A DNA stretch of 64,000 bases from Neckera pumila (GCA_963969595.1 OZ018408.1:8119823-8183822); one strand, 5' to 3'. Counted from the stretch's first letter, positions 22,898-36,026 are shown. Numbers and translations: made by a program. The notes: generated from the sequence alone by a model not told the origin.

Positions 22898-25565
22898 ATG
22901 GAGGCAAAGATTGCGGACATCACCCGTTTGTTCCAGAAGTTCAAGGCTGCGTACGACAAGAACGATGTGGACACCAGCGACAGCATTCTTTCCCAGATCA
23001 AGGTTCTTCACTTGGGCTGTTCTGGCTCTTTGCATAATTGGTAGAAGCTTTGAGCGATTTTTAGGGTTTACTGGTGCGAATTAGGGTTTTGTTGGCGTTG
23101 GGAGGACATATGGGAGTACTTGTATCACGTGTTTTGTGATCCTCTCGAACTAAGCGAAGGAAGAAACGATGACGGAGAAGGAAATCCATCTTGTCTTACA
23201 GGTGTAATTTTGGTCGTGCAGGTGAAGTTGACAGAGTTGCCCGGTCTTCCTCCTTTGTTTAAATCATCCCCAACAGCTGTGCAAGAGCTTCTTCTCGCAA
23301 GTATGTGTAGCTACTCCACATCTCTTCTCAGCTCTCGCTCTGTCCAGTTGAATGCGCCAGCGATCGTTGAAAGCCTTTTTGTAGAAGTGCTCCTGAATCT
23401 AGCTTTATTTGGATCCGGATTGCCATTCAAACTTCATAATAGAGGAGTTGAGTGTCTCATCTCCTGGTTATATATAGAGACAAGGACATCATGTCCGCGG
23501 TTCTCAAATTGCACATTTTAGCGTCGAAGCTCTGTTTTGACTACACGTTTTGACCGCACATCTCAGACTTCTTCTTGTGGATGGTGAAGATCATTTCCCT
23601 GTTATTGAATGACCCTAAATATGTGAGAGTTGGTAAGAGACGAGCAAGAAATGAGAGGGAGTTACAGTATGGCATAGAATACCTCTTGAACTCCGTCCTC
23701 TGATATTGGCACCTGCGAAGATTATGAAGTCCTGGACAGTTCCCCATTTTCTAACCTACGCAACTTGAATGTTTCGGCAGGAGATATCTTTGAACATGCT
23801 GTCGTTCTGAGTGTTAAAATGGAGGATCAAGATGCATTTGAGCGCCATTTTCTTCAGCTCAAGTCGTATTACATCGACACTAGGTATACCGTCTCCTCTT
23901 AGTCTGCCTAAGTGATTCTATCTTGTCGTTCTTAATATGTCTCGCTTCACGTTAGCATTCATCACTATGATGTTTCCTTGATTATGACTTTTAGTTTTCT
24001 AATTCTGCTCAAATTGGGTGCTGTTTTTCTTCTCGTGCATGCATTCCATACTGATCTCTGGACCTTCAAAGCGGGTTGTAGGTTACGATTGCCTCAATGG
24101 AATAAGTCTTAGTTATTTGATTTTGATCTAAGATACTTGGTTCTTGGTCTCATATTCACGTCTATTCCTTTCGAGTCTCAGATTCCTTTTAAGTTTCTGA
24201 TTTATTTATTTATACGTCATACTCCCGTACATGTCAGCTAGCTATTAAAGGATGTCTCGTTGAATTGCAGAGGTCTGATTCCTCCATCTGAGCAAGAGTA
24301 TCCTATTTTAGGCCTCAACTTGCTGCGCCTGTTAGTTCAAAACAGAATCGCGGAGTTTCATACAGGTAATATTTGCTTTTCTCTATGCCCCCAGACCGAG
24401 CGACAGTATCTCAGTGCAATGTAAAGAATTTTCTTTGCATGTGTGCCTTTACTCGGCATTAGTCTGATTGGATTATGGCAACAGCTCTTTTGGTTACAGC
24501 GGCTCAAGTAAGGCTTCTTCTGTAGATGTTCTAGGTTGCATACTGACTGTATCCGGTTTTTCTGGATGAGTTTCACAGAGCTAGAGCTTCTACCACCTGA
24601 AGCTCACGAGCATACGTGCATAAAGCATGCTGTAGAGCTAGAGCAGTCATTTATGGAGGGTGCATACAACCGTGTCCTTAGTGCACGTCAAGCGGTTCCA
24701 CATGAAACTTATGTGTACTTTATGGACCTTCTTGCTAAGACCGTCAGGTATGACTAGCTTAGAACCAAATATTTTGTGGTTTTCTAGTTATGCCACTTTT
24801 GTACAGAAGATACCAGTATGATTGGTGCCGCTGAGTGGCTCTGCGGTCCAACCTGTGCTCAAATTTGTTTTGCCTTTTTTCCTATTTTTTGTATTTTTTG
24901 GTGACAGAAGTACTGTGAATTTCATTACCGTTTGTCATTTAGATTCAAAAGCTGGGAAATCTATTAATAGCAGTGTCCTCTTTGAGGGGCTTTGACAGCC
25001 GCTTCCACAGTCTCTGTGTTCGGGAAATCCCAATTTCATGAACAAACTAGTTTCCTGAAGATTATTGATGGCCTTCTCTTTAAGAAGTCGTGGTAATGCC
25101 GTCTTTTCATTGCCATGTTTTTTATTTCTTCACAGGGACGAGATTGCAGGCTGTAGTGAGAAGGCGTATGATTCATTGGCGGTAGCGGATGCAAAGAAGA
25201 TTCTGATGTTTGCGACAGATCAGGAGTTGCATGCATATGTTCTCGATGTAAGTGCTTTGGGTGCCGGAGTCAATTTTTTCCTCAATCTTTTTGGCATTTC
25301 TATCTCCAGCTTGTAAGTTGCGGTTTCCGTCATTGTTCCCATTCAGACAGTACTTTTATGAGGTTGATAGTTGACAAGAAGAAATCTGCGGGAACTTGGG
25401 TCGGGTATTGTGCAGGATCATCCAGACTGGGAAATTCGTGGCAGTCTTTCAGACAGGGTGTTCTTTCAGAAAGCCAAAGAGCTCGCCCCGTGCAAAGAGA
25501 TACCCTCTCTGCAGCTAATCAATCAAACTCTAGGCTATGCTAGAGAGTTGGAGCGAATTGTATAG
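22898..25565 (+). CDS. RPN12: 26S proteasome regulatory particle lid subunit RPN12 (7 exons)
   Basis: A PCI-domain subunit of the 19S lid that helps assemble and couple the deubiquitylating lid to the base. Exons: 22898-23002, 23222-23300, 23781-23883, 24271-24365, 24579-24747, 25136-25247, 25416-25565. The joined frame encodes about 270 residues (plant homologues about 267). Family stretches are plain: ARDIFEHAVVLSVK, GLNLLRLLVQNRIAEFH, CIKHAVELEQSFMEGAYNR, YVYFMDLLAKTVRDEIAGC, and the terminal PSLQLINQTLGYARELERIV. All junctions are GT-AG. The ATG at 22898 lies in the context CCACCATGG. The stretch GSLSDRVFFQKAKE near the C terminus is slightly unusual compared with the plant consensus NGFVFFQKAKE. 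Confidence 0.95.
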
Positions 25566-25650
25566 AATTAGACGGAACTGCAACCCAATTCTCTTGTGAA
25601 TTTCCCGGTTTTTCCCGAAATACAAGTAGTGTTCGGGAGAAGTTGTAAGC

Positions 25651-25798
25651 ATTTACATTCAATACTTGATCTCTGTATGAGCTATGTAGTTCACAACATT
25701 ACTTGTTCGAATTGAGACTGTATGATTTACATTCAATACTTGATCTCTGTATGAGCTATGTAGTTCACAACATTACTTGTTCGAATTGAGACTGTATG
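25651..25798. repeat. Perfect 74-bp tandem duplication downstream of RPN12
   Basis: Positions 25651-25724 and 25725-25798 are identical 74-bp units starting ATTTACATTC and ending GACTGTATG. They lie 86 bp after the RPN12 stop, in the probable 3' UTR, and show no divergence. Confidence 0.95.
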
Positions 25799-26450
25799 CC
25801 TCTTTGCCTCTTTCGTAGTCTCTTGCCTCTTTTCAACTTGCTTTCAGAAAGTGTTATTGCTTTTTCCATCCATAAGAGCACGTGCAGAAAGAAGAATCTT
25901 TTTCACCAGAAATTCAGTTAGTAATGCTCGTCCTCAAACGGGTAAGCATGAGCGCCCTGTTTATTTGATATGTTGGGCAAATTCTCTGACGGAACTTCAC
26001 AGATGGCCCCAGAAACCAGTTTTTTGTAACTGATTTCATATGACATCCTACGAGATCTAGAAATGTAACCATACATTGCCAAAAAACTGCTTAGCGAATT
26101 TGGAGCTTACATATACCGAACTGGAGTATTCTGCACAATTTGAGCTTACAACTTCATGAAGAGTGCTGCACATTGGGAATTTCAGGAAGACTTCGAAGTA
26201 CAGATTGAAAGACCTCAGCAGCTCGAATTTAGTCGTCTGAAAAAATCTGCATTCTCACCAAGCTTGTGTCCTGAAGGTACAGACAAGATGCGATCTGATG
26301 CAAGTGTAAATGGTAACCAAGAGACATGAACCCATAGTAAATTCTCGCAATGTTTATCTAATACTCAAGTCTTGGCGTTACACCTTGGGAAAAGCTTACG
26401 GCAGATCACAGCAAATCTAAAGGAGGCGGTGAAACTCTATGTCACAGGTT
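25799..26450. other. Intergenic between convergent RPN12 and PSRP1 genes
   Basis: Nothing beyond probable 3' UTRs is recognisable in about 650 bases. Confidence 0.5.
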
Positions 26451-28806
26451 TCAGCTACTTTTGCCTTGTGGTGCTCCATTACCGGCCTCCCATTTCTCAT
26501 CGTTTCGAGGCACAATTATTCCATAACCACCATGAGTTCGCTTGTACAGGATGTTGATCTCACCTGCAAACCACAATCGGAAAACGTTGACAAACCAGAA
26601 CCAAGAACATAGCCTTGTACCAGAACAAAAAGGGGGAACAAAACAATCTCAAATCATCTGAGATAACACTCTACTCATCGCAGATAATCGAGATTCTACT
26701 TTGGACGTCCCGAATGCCGAACCACACATCGAAAGAGGAGGAAACATACCACTTTCAATATTACGGAAGGCATAAAAGTCATGGCCGATGTTGACCAATT
26801 GTTCAAGAGCTTCAAGAGGTTTCATTGGGCGCATATCAAAGTATTTGGTCCGAACAATCTGCAACAAAATTCAAAACAGGATTATGGGCGCATTTCAACA
26901 GAAAGGACATAATAGCCTAGAATACCCCAAGCTCCAAAGTCTAGGATTTTGTTCACAAACTATTTACCCTAAAACCGCAATTTTTCAAATCGAAGAAGCT
27001 ATAGCTAATTGCTTCAATCAAATTTTTGACCACACACTGCAAGTGTCTCATGAAATAAATTGCTAGAGTTGCTGATTTCTTTTAAATTGTCCACAACTGA
27101 GATAGAAACGACAGTTCTACAGGGAAGACCATCACAAACAGGCACAAAAGCAATATCTCCGGGTTCGTCCCGGCACGCTAATTCAGGTCACAGATCTCCC
27201 TGTCAACGAGCTGTCTGATATTCACTCGAATGAAAAGCATAAAACAATAGGATTCAATAGAGCCATTACCTCGTCAGGTAAATCATTAGGCGTCCTTTCA
27301 AGGATGGGAGCAAGATCTACGACTTCATTAGACAGAACTTCTCCAATGCGACGTGACTGCCGCGACTTCGTGGGTCGCCCGTGGCCTCCATCCTTCTCTT
27401 TGATCTTACGAAGCTTTCTTGAAAGAACGTCAGAAACCCTGTCAATACTAGCGTACATGCTTTCAGCCTCCTCCTCTGACCTTACTACTCCGTGCTTCTT
27501 GGTATAGAGAGTGACCTGACAAAGATGCACAACATACCATTGTTAGTTAGTTTCATTGAAGGGCTGAATGGCAGTCATTGGCATAAATATTTTACAGTGG
27601 TCCTGATACTATTGAGCCTTTACAGAACCTGACTAGCATCCCATAACAAACTCAGATAGCACGACTGCAGTCGCAAACTAGGATTTCCCGTCAAACTATC
27701 AAAACAGTAACCATACTCAAAAAGTGACGACAACGATTTGAACATATCCGTCAATCACTGCAAGATTTGCAGTTGGCAAGAGTTCATTGACGCATTGAAC
27801 ATCTTGACTTCCGGTGCTGAACTAAAGAACAGTTGATTACTTTCCAATTAGCATGGATCCCTAATCAGCACTCAGAAAACCTAGAGAGTCCTAATCCATG
27901 GTATCCACAACACGTTACATAGTCCTTTTCTGATAAAAAGAACGTTCTAAATGCTGGACTATAAGAACATTCGATTATAACAGATGATCACAATATGATT
28001 TTCTGCTGTCACGCTCCTAATAGGTCAATCGAAATGCCTGACAATCACTTAACTGAGAATTAGAGAAGGAGAAGCATGAAATCGTGAATTTCGAAATTCC
28101 TCTCCAAGACTAATCTCACCTCACATCTCTGAAGTTTTCCTCCACGCCCTGTCTCACCACCTCGAACTGACATGCGCACATCCACTTCCTTCACAAGTGC
28201 ACTGTGGTTGTGCACGGCATTGCCAACCTTCTCCTCCACATATTGCTTGATGGCATCCGTCAACTGTCACCAAGCTCACCAATATTAAAATAGCACCGCT
28301 TTCTCGACATAGTCTTAACATCGCATCCCCCACAAGAATCGCAAGATAGTGATACCACACTACGGAGCGTTAAGTGTATGTACACCCTGGTGCTGAATTG
28401 CAAGGTGTCATGTAGGATTTAATATCACTCTCAGCCATGTGGCACTTAGAATTGAGCCATTAACAGTTTGAATTAATTATGTACGAAACTATACAAGAAC
28501 TTCAAGAACATTTACCTCCAAGTGCTTGCCTTGGATGATGAGCCTCACACTCGCAAGAGTGCCACCCCAAGCCATGCACGTGGTGACCCTCCCTTTCGCC
28601 ATTCCAATGTCAGCTCTTCCAAAATGCGACGGCTCCAAGCAAACCTGTCCTTGAAAACCCGAATTCAAGCTGGAAACACCGACGGCCGAATCGAGCCTTA
28701 AGAACGAAGAGCTTAGACTCCCCGACCTTCCATTGCTGTGCGGAACCCTCGCACTGCCGCAGCAGCACACACTCGCTGCCTGCCCTGTGGCCAATATCGT
28801 CGCCAT
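26451..28806 (-). CDS. PSRP1: Plastid ribosome hibernation-promoting factor, PSRP1/long HPF (5 exons)
   Basis: It binds the decoding region of plastid 70S ribosomes and promotes their inactive state; it was originally described as plastid-specific ribosomal protein 1. Minus-strand exons: 28806-28516, 28263-28120, 27515-27270, 26858-26750, 26563-26451; GT-AG, in frame, about 300 residues. Residues 1-80 are Ser/Gly/Ala-rich and fit a plastid transit peptide. The HPF/RaiA domain covers about 88-190 ([55 protein letters not shown]). The long-HPF C-terminal domain covers about 228-290 ([49 protein letters not shown]). The ATG at 28806 is the first ATG in the frame. Confidence 0.94.
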
Positions 28807-30977
28807 TGCCCCTTCGTAGTCCTCGCAAACAAGAATTTCCAAGCAACCCACCACGCCCTAGTCCTCTCAAGCTGTACAGAGCACCTTCACATCGAAATAC
28901 TGCAACCAAAAAATACCCGATTCTCAGTTCCAAGCACCCAATAACTTAACCGTGTTCCCAAAACCTTATTAGAGCATCAAACCTTAGAGCTCTTCAATTA
29001 ATCCACAACCCCTCATCCATCGATTCCCCACACAAGAAATTGCTGTCAAAATTCACAACGACTCGAATAGTTGGCAATGTGAAGAGGGGGATGCCCTCGC
29101 GACACAAGAAAGAAGAGCAATACGGTACCTGGAACCCACGATTTCGAACCGAACCCAAATCAGGCTCAAATGGGGTCGATGGAAGCGCCGTGGCAGGGGC
29201 ACGCAGAGTGGCAGGGAAGAAGGAATGAGCGAGGACGGAAATGCGAGGCGATTGCGAGAGAGTGGGCAAGTCTATCCACCCGGTGCTGAGGTGGCCTGGG
29301 CATACCGGTAGCGGCTACCGACTGTGGCGCCCGAACTTCATCGCCTCTCCACCGGCACTCGGCACCGGTATTCACTTCATCACCTTGTACCTCATGCGCG
29401 ATATTTTGCTGGGGAGCCTGTTCTGAGAGCAAACTTCCATGCTGTGTTGGAATCAGAAATGAATTTCAAAGTCAGAATTCAAGGTTTCCAAAGTCAGAAT
29501 TCATCTTCAATTTGCCAAGTTTTATGATGTTTTCACTTTTATGTGAGTAGGGAGAAACTACATTTCAGGAGTAGTGTTGCCTTGTTGTCAATTGAAATGA
29601 AAAAGCAACCAAAAAGTTCAAGTCCAATGTTGAAAATAGTTCTCCTAAAGTTGGAATTTTGCCCTCCTACCCTACTTTTCACAAGGTTTAGGGAGAGGTG
29701 CCTCTCCATACATGCATAATAAGTGATGGCATGGTCTTAGTATGGGGGGTTTGTGGGATCCAGATCATGGACCCTCTATAAATCATGGGTAACAAGTTAC
29801 AAAAATGCAATGAGGAAGACTTAAAATAGGGAGAGACTTTGAAGCAGACTTGAACAGCAATAGAGAATTTGTTCCATTTTGTAAGCCGTAGTTTGCCAAG
29901 AAAATTGTCGGAAGTCTGCCAACTTTCCAAATAGTGGGTGTGGAAGGGAGATCCCAAGTCTAGATTCCAGGGGGCCCCATACTAGGACCGTACCTAATTG
30001 ATTTATTTGACAAATAGATTAATTTGAGGTTTTTATTTTCAAGTTTCTTTAGTAGTGAAACTTACTATCTTTATTGCTAACAATGATAAAGCTATTAGTA
30101 GAACATCAATTATTCATCCAAATCTTCACACATTCATTCCAAAATGGTGGTATCATGTAATCTACTATGGATTAAAATTTCAAGAATAGTATGCAATACA
30201 ATTGCAATTTTTCTTTTTCTAAAACAAAATATCGCAACAAATTTAATGAAATCCTGAACATGGTACAATGCATGCTCGAGTGGTGATCAAACCGTATGTC
30301 TAACTTTACAATTTGCTTATACCAAAATCTTTGCATTGGTGCTAATTTGATAAATTGATGATTAGTTTGCAAGCTACATTGATTATCCTATTAGTGGGGG
30401 CACAAAATTAGTGCTAATCACAAAATCTTAACCCCATAGTTAATGTAAGATAACGACACCCAAAATGTTCATGTTCTACGGAGAGAAGAATTATATAATT
30501 CTCACTCTGCTGGTCCTATTAATTCACAATTAGTTGTTTGTTTTTGTCAGTTCATTTTGAGATTTACTTTCAAAATTGCATCAAAGTTTATAATTGCAGC
30601 GTGTGAAGCGGAATTTGAACGACAAACTATTCAAGGTGTGTAAAATTTGAATAGGCAAAAAGTTTATAAAGCTCTTACAAAATAGGCTCTAAAAATGTCC
30701 TTTAGCAAAGAAGTACATTTTTACTTTCTCATTGCAATAGCAATGTACAAATAGTGTACATTTCAAGAAGTGAATGCTTTTAGTGACCATTGCGTATCAA
30801 CTTCAAAAATTCATAACTAATTCCACAATGCTCCAAAAAATATGAAGGGTTAGATCCCAATTCCATTTGTCTTTCAAGAAAACTTTACTGAAAAATATTT
30901 CAAGGAGTCAGTCCAACCTCCCCAAATTCATTTTCAGCTTTGAAATGTAGTCTCACAATCACACGGAGAGTTGGGAT
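28807..30977. other. Divergent intergenic region between PSRP1 and CYB5D1-like genes
   Basis: Positions 28807-29430 have mixed composition and probably contain the PSRP1 5' UTR and promoter. From 29450 on it is AT-rich with no recognised gene. Positions about 30690-30925 are similar, in reverse, to the interior of the inverted-repeat element at 46642-46936 (shared GGAATTAGTTATGAATTTTT and CATGTACAAA-like blocks), so a decayed copy probably lies there. Confidence 0.5.
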
Positions 30978-33828
30978 ATGGCGGCGGATTTATTGGACTT
31001 CGATTTCTCATATGAGGATTTGCGGAAAGTGGGCAGTGCAAGAAAACCAATCAGCAAGTATGTTCTTTCACGTTAGCCAAAATTCCAGAAACATTCTTGT
31101 GACAGTAGTCTTTCTCTTTTGAATTTCTCCTCACGAATCTGAGTCCTAAATTTTGTCACCAAGATACTTGCCCCTGCATGAAATTTTCAAGCTGCTTTCT
31201 AGAACTAAAAGCTCACACTTTTAGCCCTAGACATTGCCTATCTTTGTATTTTCTTCTTCTCTTTTGACTGGATACAACACAGCTTATGCTGATGAATTAC
31301 GAAGCACACTCGCAAATTGTCGATCACAGTGAAATGCTGAAACTTATTGCAAAAGGAATTAGAAGAACCAAATTTTGTTTAATTGGTTGTATTCATATAT
31401 GAGATTGGTGTTTGGGGGACGAAGTAATCCTGAAGAGAGAGCCTGCATGATCAGTACGTGGTGTCAATCAGCACCTGCAAGTAGAGTCAAACTTTGTTGT
31501 GCGAGGTGGCAAACCCTAATTAGGGTTTCACAGATAGACTGCCGATTTGAATGGGAGACTTGCTTGCAATTCGTGATATGAAAGGTTCAGGGTTACCAAA
31601 CTAAATTGAATGGGATGTTGGTGGCAGATGGTACACAGCAACGGAAGTGGGAACCCATTGCTCCGTGACGGACTGCTGGGTGACAATCAGTGGCCGTGTT
31701 TACGATGTCACACCCCTGTTTGATTCCAACCCTCCTTTGCTTTGTGAGGTTAGTTGCATTCTATTCCACTGGCCTCCCACTAATTTCATGCATTGTTTCC
31801 ATCTGCCGGCTACTAGCTACCATCTCATTTGGGAACTGCAAAAAAGACGATTCTGTATGAAAACTTTCGCAATCAACTGTACGAGCTTTGTTATATAATG
31901 CTTCTGTACTTGTTGAAAACAACCATCAAATGGAATTCATGATTATCAACTACTTTGCAAGGATTCCATGAGAGTTTGTTGTTCCTATATGATCGCAAAT
32001 TTTATATGGATTCCAATTTTGAAACGATGTAAAACCTAAACGGTTTGCGCATTAGTTGGTTCCATACAGTTTTTATACAGAATCGTTGCTCGTGGAGTTT
32101 CCTGATGCTACCCAAATTTGGAAGGCACAACCTCCATGACGGATACTGGTCCAACAAATGTAAGCATGTTTTCAACAACACTCTTCAATCTGTGAAGTGT
32201 GGATTCCAAAACAAGATGGGCACCCTGCCTGTCATTGAAGTGTGAATAGTGTTGTCATTGAGGTACTGATTCTAAACCAGTGGAAGTAAGATGATCTGTG
32301 CACTGCAAAAATTGCTTGAAATAAAGTGGCCAACTCGAGAAAACCTGAAAAGCTTACCCTTCGAGCTTGTCTCCTGATTGTTAATATGTTGTGTAAAACA
32401 TATGTGGCCGGATATGAATCAATGGTTGCCGCAGCCCATCATCATGAATGCCGGCAAAGACATCAGTCACTGGTTCGAGCCGCGGACGTTCGACAACGAC
32501 GACGAAAACATCGATGTGGAGGTTCTACATTGGTTCCATCCCACTATGCGCATCAACACGTACTACACTCCACAGGTACTAAACCCTAAACCCCTTCGCT
32601 TCGTCTTCAAACCTGTCCATGTTATCGGCTTCAGTTGTTTCAAGTATTTCTATTAACTCCAGCAGCAATGGCCGAGATCATATTTCGGGAATGAATGATG
32701 GGTAGGGTAGGTTTGCACACATCCCGCCCCCGGTTCCACGCTCCGACTTCAACATGGACTATGACCCCTGGTGGGTGGACAAGAAGTTTGTGATCGGCAA
32801 TCTCAGCCAACGCACCCAATTCATCCGCGTTAAGAACATCCTTCTGGATCACGTCTACGTCATGGAGGTTCATCACCTTAAACCCTGAATTCATTTGACA
32901 TTTCAGCTTCATCTCCTCCAGATTAGATTGGTTTCCAACACAGGAGAAATCCAAAACGGCCATCTATGGAATTTTTGAAGAGTTTCATAGTTCATGTCTG
33001 ATAATCGAATAGGATTTACTAGAAATGGAATTTGGACTCAAAAGCACATTTGTTCTTCACCCTAAACCATAAATTCATTTGACATTTCAACTTCAGCTCC
33101 TCCAGAACAAATTTTGTCCAACACAGGAGAAATTCAAAATGTCCATCTATGGAAGTTTTTGAAGAATTTCATAGTTCCTGTCCAGTGATGACAGAGCAGG
33201 ATACACTTGGATACACTAGGAATGGAACTTGGATACAAAAGGACATATGTTTTTCACCCTAAACCCTGAATTCATTTGACATTTCAGCTTCATCTACTCT
33301 AGAATAATTTGATTTTTTAACACAGGAGAAATCCAAAATGTTCATCTATGAAATGCTTGGAGAATTCCATAGTTACTACCTGATGATAGAATTGGACACA
33401 CTAGGATGCACTAGGAATGGAAATTGGACACAAAAAGGACATTTGTCCAATTTCCGTAGACACAAAAGGACATGTATCCACTTTTCCATACTGGATGGGA
33501 TCCTCTCATCCAGTGCAAGAAATGGGATCCTTGATCCGTCCAATCGAAAATTTGAGTGTGTGATGTGTACATTCAGGTGCCTTCGGAGGAGACGATCAAC
33601 GAGATCCTGTATCGGTACACGGAGCACAACAAGCATGCGGCAAGCTATGAGTGGAAGGCTGTGCTGGAGTACGACGTGATGAAGTTCAAAACTCTGGACA
33701 TGGACAAGACGCTCACGGAGAATGGCGTGAAAGATGAGTCGCAGGTCTTTGGTGCTGCAGGCATGGAGCTCGATTACTTGCTCCCCGCCATTCACCTGCA
33801 TTACACCGACGACCTCACCGTTGCGTAA
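30978..33828 (+). CDS. CYB5D1: Cytochrome b5 domain-containing protein 1-like, ciliary (5 exons)
   Basis: Homologue of animal and algal CYB5D1, a protein associated with the radial spokes of motile cilia. Exons: 30978-31057, 31628-31748, 32435-32575, 32706-32867, 33577-33828; GT-AG, in frame, about 251 residues (animal proteins about 230). The b5-like domain shows HCSVTDCWVTISGRVYDVTPL. The usual HPGG haem motif is replaced by a segment ending in GKDISHWFEP, as in CYB5D1 rather than ordinary cytochrome b5, so only one haem histidine is obvious. GRFAHIPPPVPRSDF..D, PWWVDKKFVIGNLSQRTQ, and the C-terminal ubiquitin-like part HAASYEWK...ENGVKDES follow in family order. The acceptor of exon 4 uses an unusual TAG next to GGTAGG. 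A plant carrying this gene probably makes flagellate sperm. Confidence 0.9.
32875..33460. repeat. Three-copy ~190-bp tandem repeat in CYB5D1 intron 4
   Basis: Units begin at about 32875, 33058 and 33256 with ACC.TAAACC.TGAATTCATT, then CATTTCA.CTTCA, then AACACAGGAGAAAT and TTCATAGTT. The spacing is 183 and 198 bp. Copies are diverged but collinear, and the array fills most of the intron. Confidence 0.85.
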
Positions 33829-34131
33829 CTTGCAGCTTCGATGGTGAGCGTCTCCATATCCTTGATCAAGTACACAGTCCAGCGAGGTCCTTAGATTTAC
33901 AGTAGCTCTTTAGCACATGCATTTCTTACATTAATATTTTCGTTGGGCAAAATCACTAACACTTATCTCAGTCCATGGTCTTGAATATGCTGCAAGGATA
34001 TGCTTCTAAACTTTAGCATCTCGACAGCAAGCATAAAGTAAAGAGATGCGTGTGATTTTTGTACCGAGCATTCAGGGAGAAAAGATTAACTAGCAGAATG
34101 ATGTTCCGCAATTTCCTACTTGAAAATAGAA

Positions 34132-34566
34132 TTAATGTTCCAGTATGAACTCCATCACAAGACCGAAATCCATTTTTGAAGTGAAGATCTCTGCCTGCCC
34201 TCCCCCTGCAATTTTCTCTCCCAATTCCTTCCAGGACCAATCCCGAAAGAGTGATGAACCTGGCCATTCCTCCAGAATACTCTTGAAGATTGCCCTGTTT
34301 GCCAGTGGTAATTGATGTATATCCCGCATAATTGATGCAGACGAAGAAAGCATTTGATGCTTAAAGAATAAAAACGAGCTTTGAGGTTCAAGCCTCTTCA
34401 GGAACCTCAGCAAAGACCAGATTTCAACTCCCACAAGAAAAATTGCAGCTCGTAAATTCTCCAGAGATGAGTGTTCTCGTATGGCAGGAAATTGAAGACA
34501 GGCTCCACGAATATTGAAATTAGCGCTACGATTGTGATTTGCGGAGACTGATTCAGAACAACACAC
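34132..34566 (-). pseudogene. Possible protein-kinase gene fragment (N-terminal part with glycine loop)
   Basis: An open frame of about 144 codons whose last third reads ILEEWPG...WSWKELGEKIAGGGQAEIFTSKMDFG, resembling the glycine-rich loop that starts kinase domains in some moss and lycophyte Ser/Thr kinases. It ends 14 residues after that segment; no VAIK lysine, HRD or DFG is found downstream. The frame has no good ATG at its left edge. I interpret it as a truncated gene relic, but an exon of an unrecognised gene is possible. Confidence 0.35.
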
Positions 34567-34696
34567 ATGTCGTTAACACAAGAGTAACCCTCAAACCCAG
34601 AAAACCCTAACCCTAACCCCGCAATCTCAGAACATGCACTTGCGACCTTGGAGACGGGAATTCAAATTCTGACCGTCATCACCGTCATCACCTGTC

Positions 34697-35061
34697 CTTA
34701 AGACAGGCTTTTTGTTTTGTTTTATTTTGTTTCTGTTTTGTTTTTGTTTTGTTTGTTTTGTTTGTTTTGTTTGTTTTGTTATGTTGAGATCTCCCGGACC
34801 GTGCATCCATGGCCGCGTGCTTGGAAAGCTCTCGGCAAGGAGGAGTGCATGGGCTTGGTTTTAGTTTTACTTTGATTTTGGTCACGTTCTTGGTATCGTT
34901 GGAAAGCTCTTGGCAAGGAGGGGTGGATGGGCTTCGTTTCATGGCGTTTGGAATGACAGTGTGAAAGATATCGAATTTCAAAGTTTTTATTATGAATTAG
35001 AAAATTAGAAAATTATTTTTACTATGATTTTGGCTATGGCAACGGCATAGGGCACACTAGT
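34697..35061 (-). repeat. Dispersed repeat with (CAAA)n tract, copy B
   Basis: Reverse orientation: starts ACTAGTGTGCCCTATGCCGT at 35061 and ends with a CAAA/CAAAA tract and CTTAAG at 34697. The internal module containing GGAAAGCTCT.GGCAAGGAGG occurs twice in tandem here, once in copy A and twice in copy C. Confidence 0.7.
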
Positions 35062-36022
35062 AGAAATTTACATTATGACCTCTCCACGCTCTGGCGCTAC
35101 GCTTTCATGTCCATTTTCAACCTATTTAACCCCTTTAAGGACTGGTGTTCAAGTTTCAAACAATATAGATGAATAAAATCATGTCCCAATCACACAAAAA
35201 TGCATCTTTTCAATGCATCATCCATCAATTTTTGGAAAGATTTTTGTGTTAGATCTTTAATATTTAAACAGAATACATTATGAAGACTTTGCTTTGCAAA
35301 TATTTCATATCTCAAAGGTTTTTGGTAGGTCTGAATTGAAAAAGTAACTTTTTCAATTCAAAAAACAACCCTTCAAAAGCAAAATAACTGAATAAAAAAG
35401 TTTTAAAATCTTCAAAAATCACCAAGATTAGAACCTAACATTTTGAACTAGATGGAAAAAAATCTTCTGAAAATCATAAATATTCAACCTACAATTGATT
35501 TTAAAAAGAATATTCAATTTTTGACTTCAAATTTTATTGAAAAACATTGGTTTATGAACTAGTTGATTCAACCATATTGATGTGATCTAAAAATTATATA
35601 TTACAATTATTGTTTAAAATTCATTATTAAATTATTATTCTAAATTATAATTGAACATTATAATTAAAATCTAATTTAACATTTAATTTATTCCCTGTAC
35701 ACATTAGGAGAAAATTTAGCCCTCCGGAAGGCCGCAAGTTCTGCATTTGCTTGGTGCAATTATGGAAATATATATATATATATAATTTTTTTTTAATTGG
35801 ATGCTAATGTGGTTGCAGTAGTGCCATGGCAGATTTTTATTTTTTTTGATATTTTTATTTATTTATTTTTCTAATAAAAAAAATCTTAAAATAATTTTTT
35901 TTTAAATTTATTTATTTTTTTCTGTAATTGCACCGTGGGGTCCCGAAATCAATTCCTTAATGGCCTTCAGAAGGGCTGAAATTTTTCCTAATGATTGAGG
36001 GAATTCGGACTACCTTTGGTCT
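35062..36022. other. AT-rich intergenic DNA
   Basis: No gene. Long T and A runs and a short TA tract near 35771-35783. A block at 35698-35745 is G/C-richer but not recognisable. Confidence 0.5.
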
Positions 36023-36026
36023 TTAA

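Noticed and set aside
32045..32245. Extra CYB5D1 exon between 31748 and 32435
   Set aside because: The frame is open, but exon 2 joins directly to 32435 in phase and gives the uninterrupted family sequence; including this stretch would insert residues found in no homologue I know.
34600..34622. Short run of CCCTAA-type units resembling telomere repeat
   Set aside because: Only about two and a half units, also found singly in many introns here; too short to indicate an interstitial telomere.
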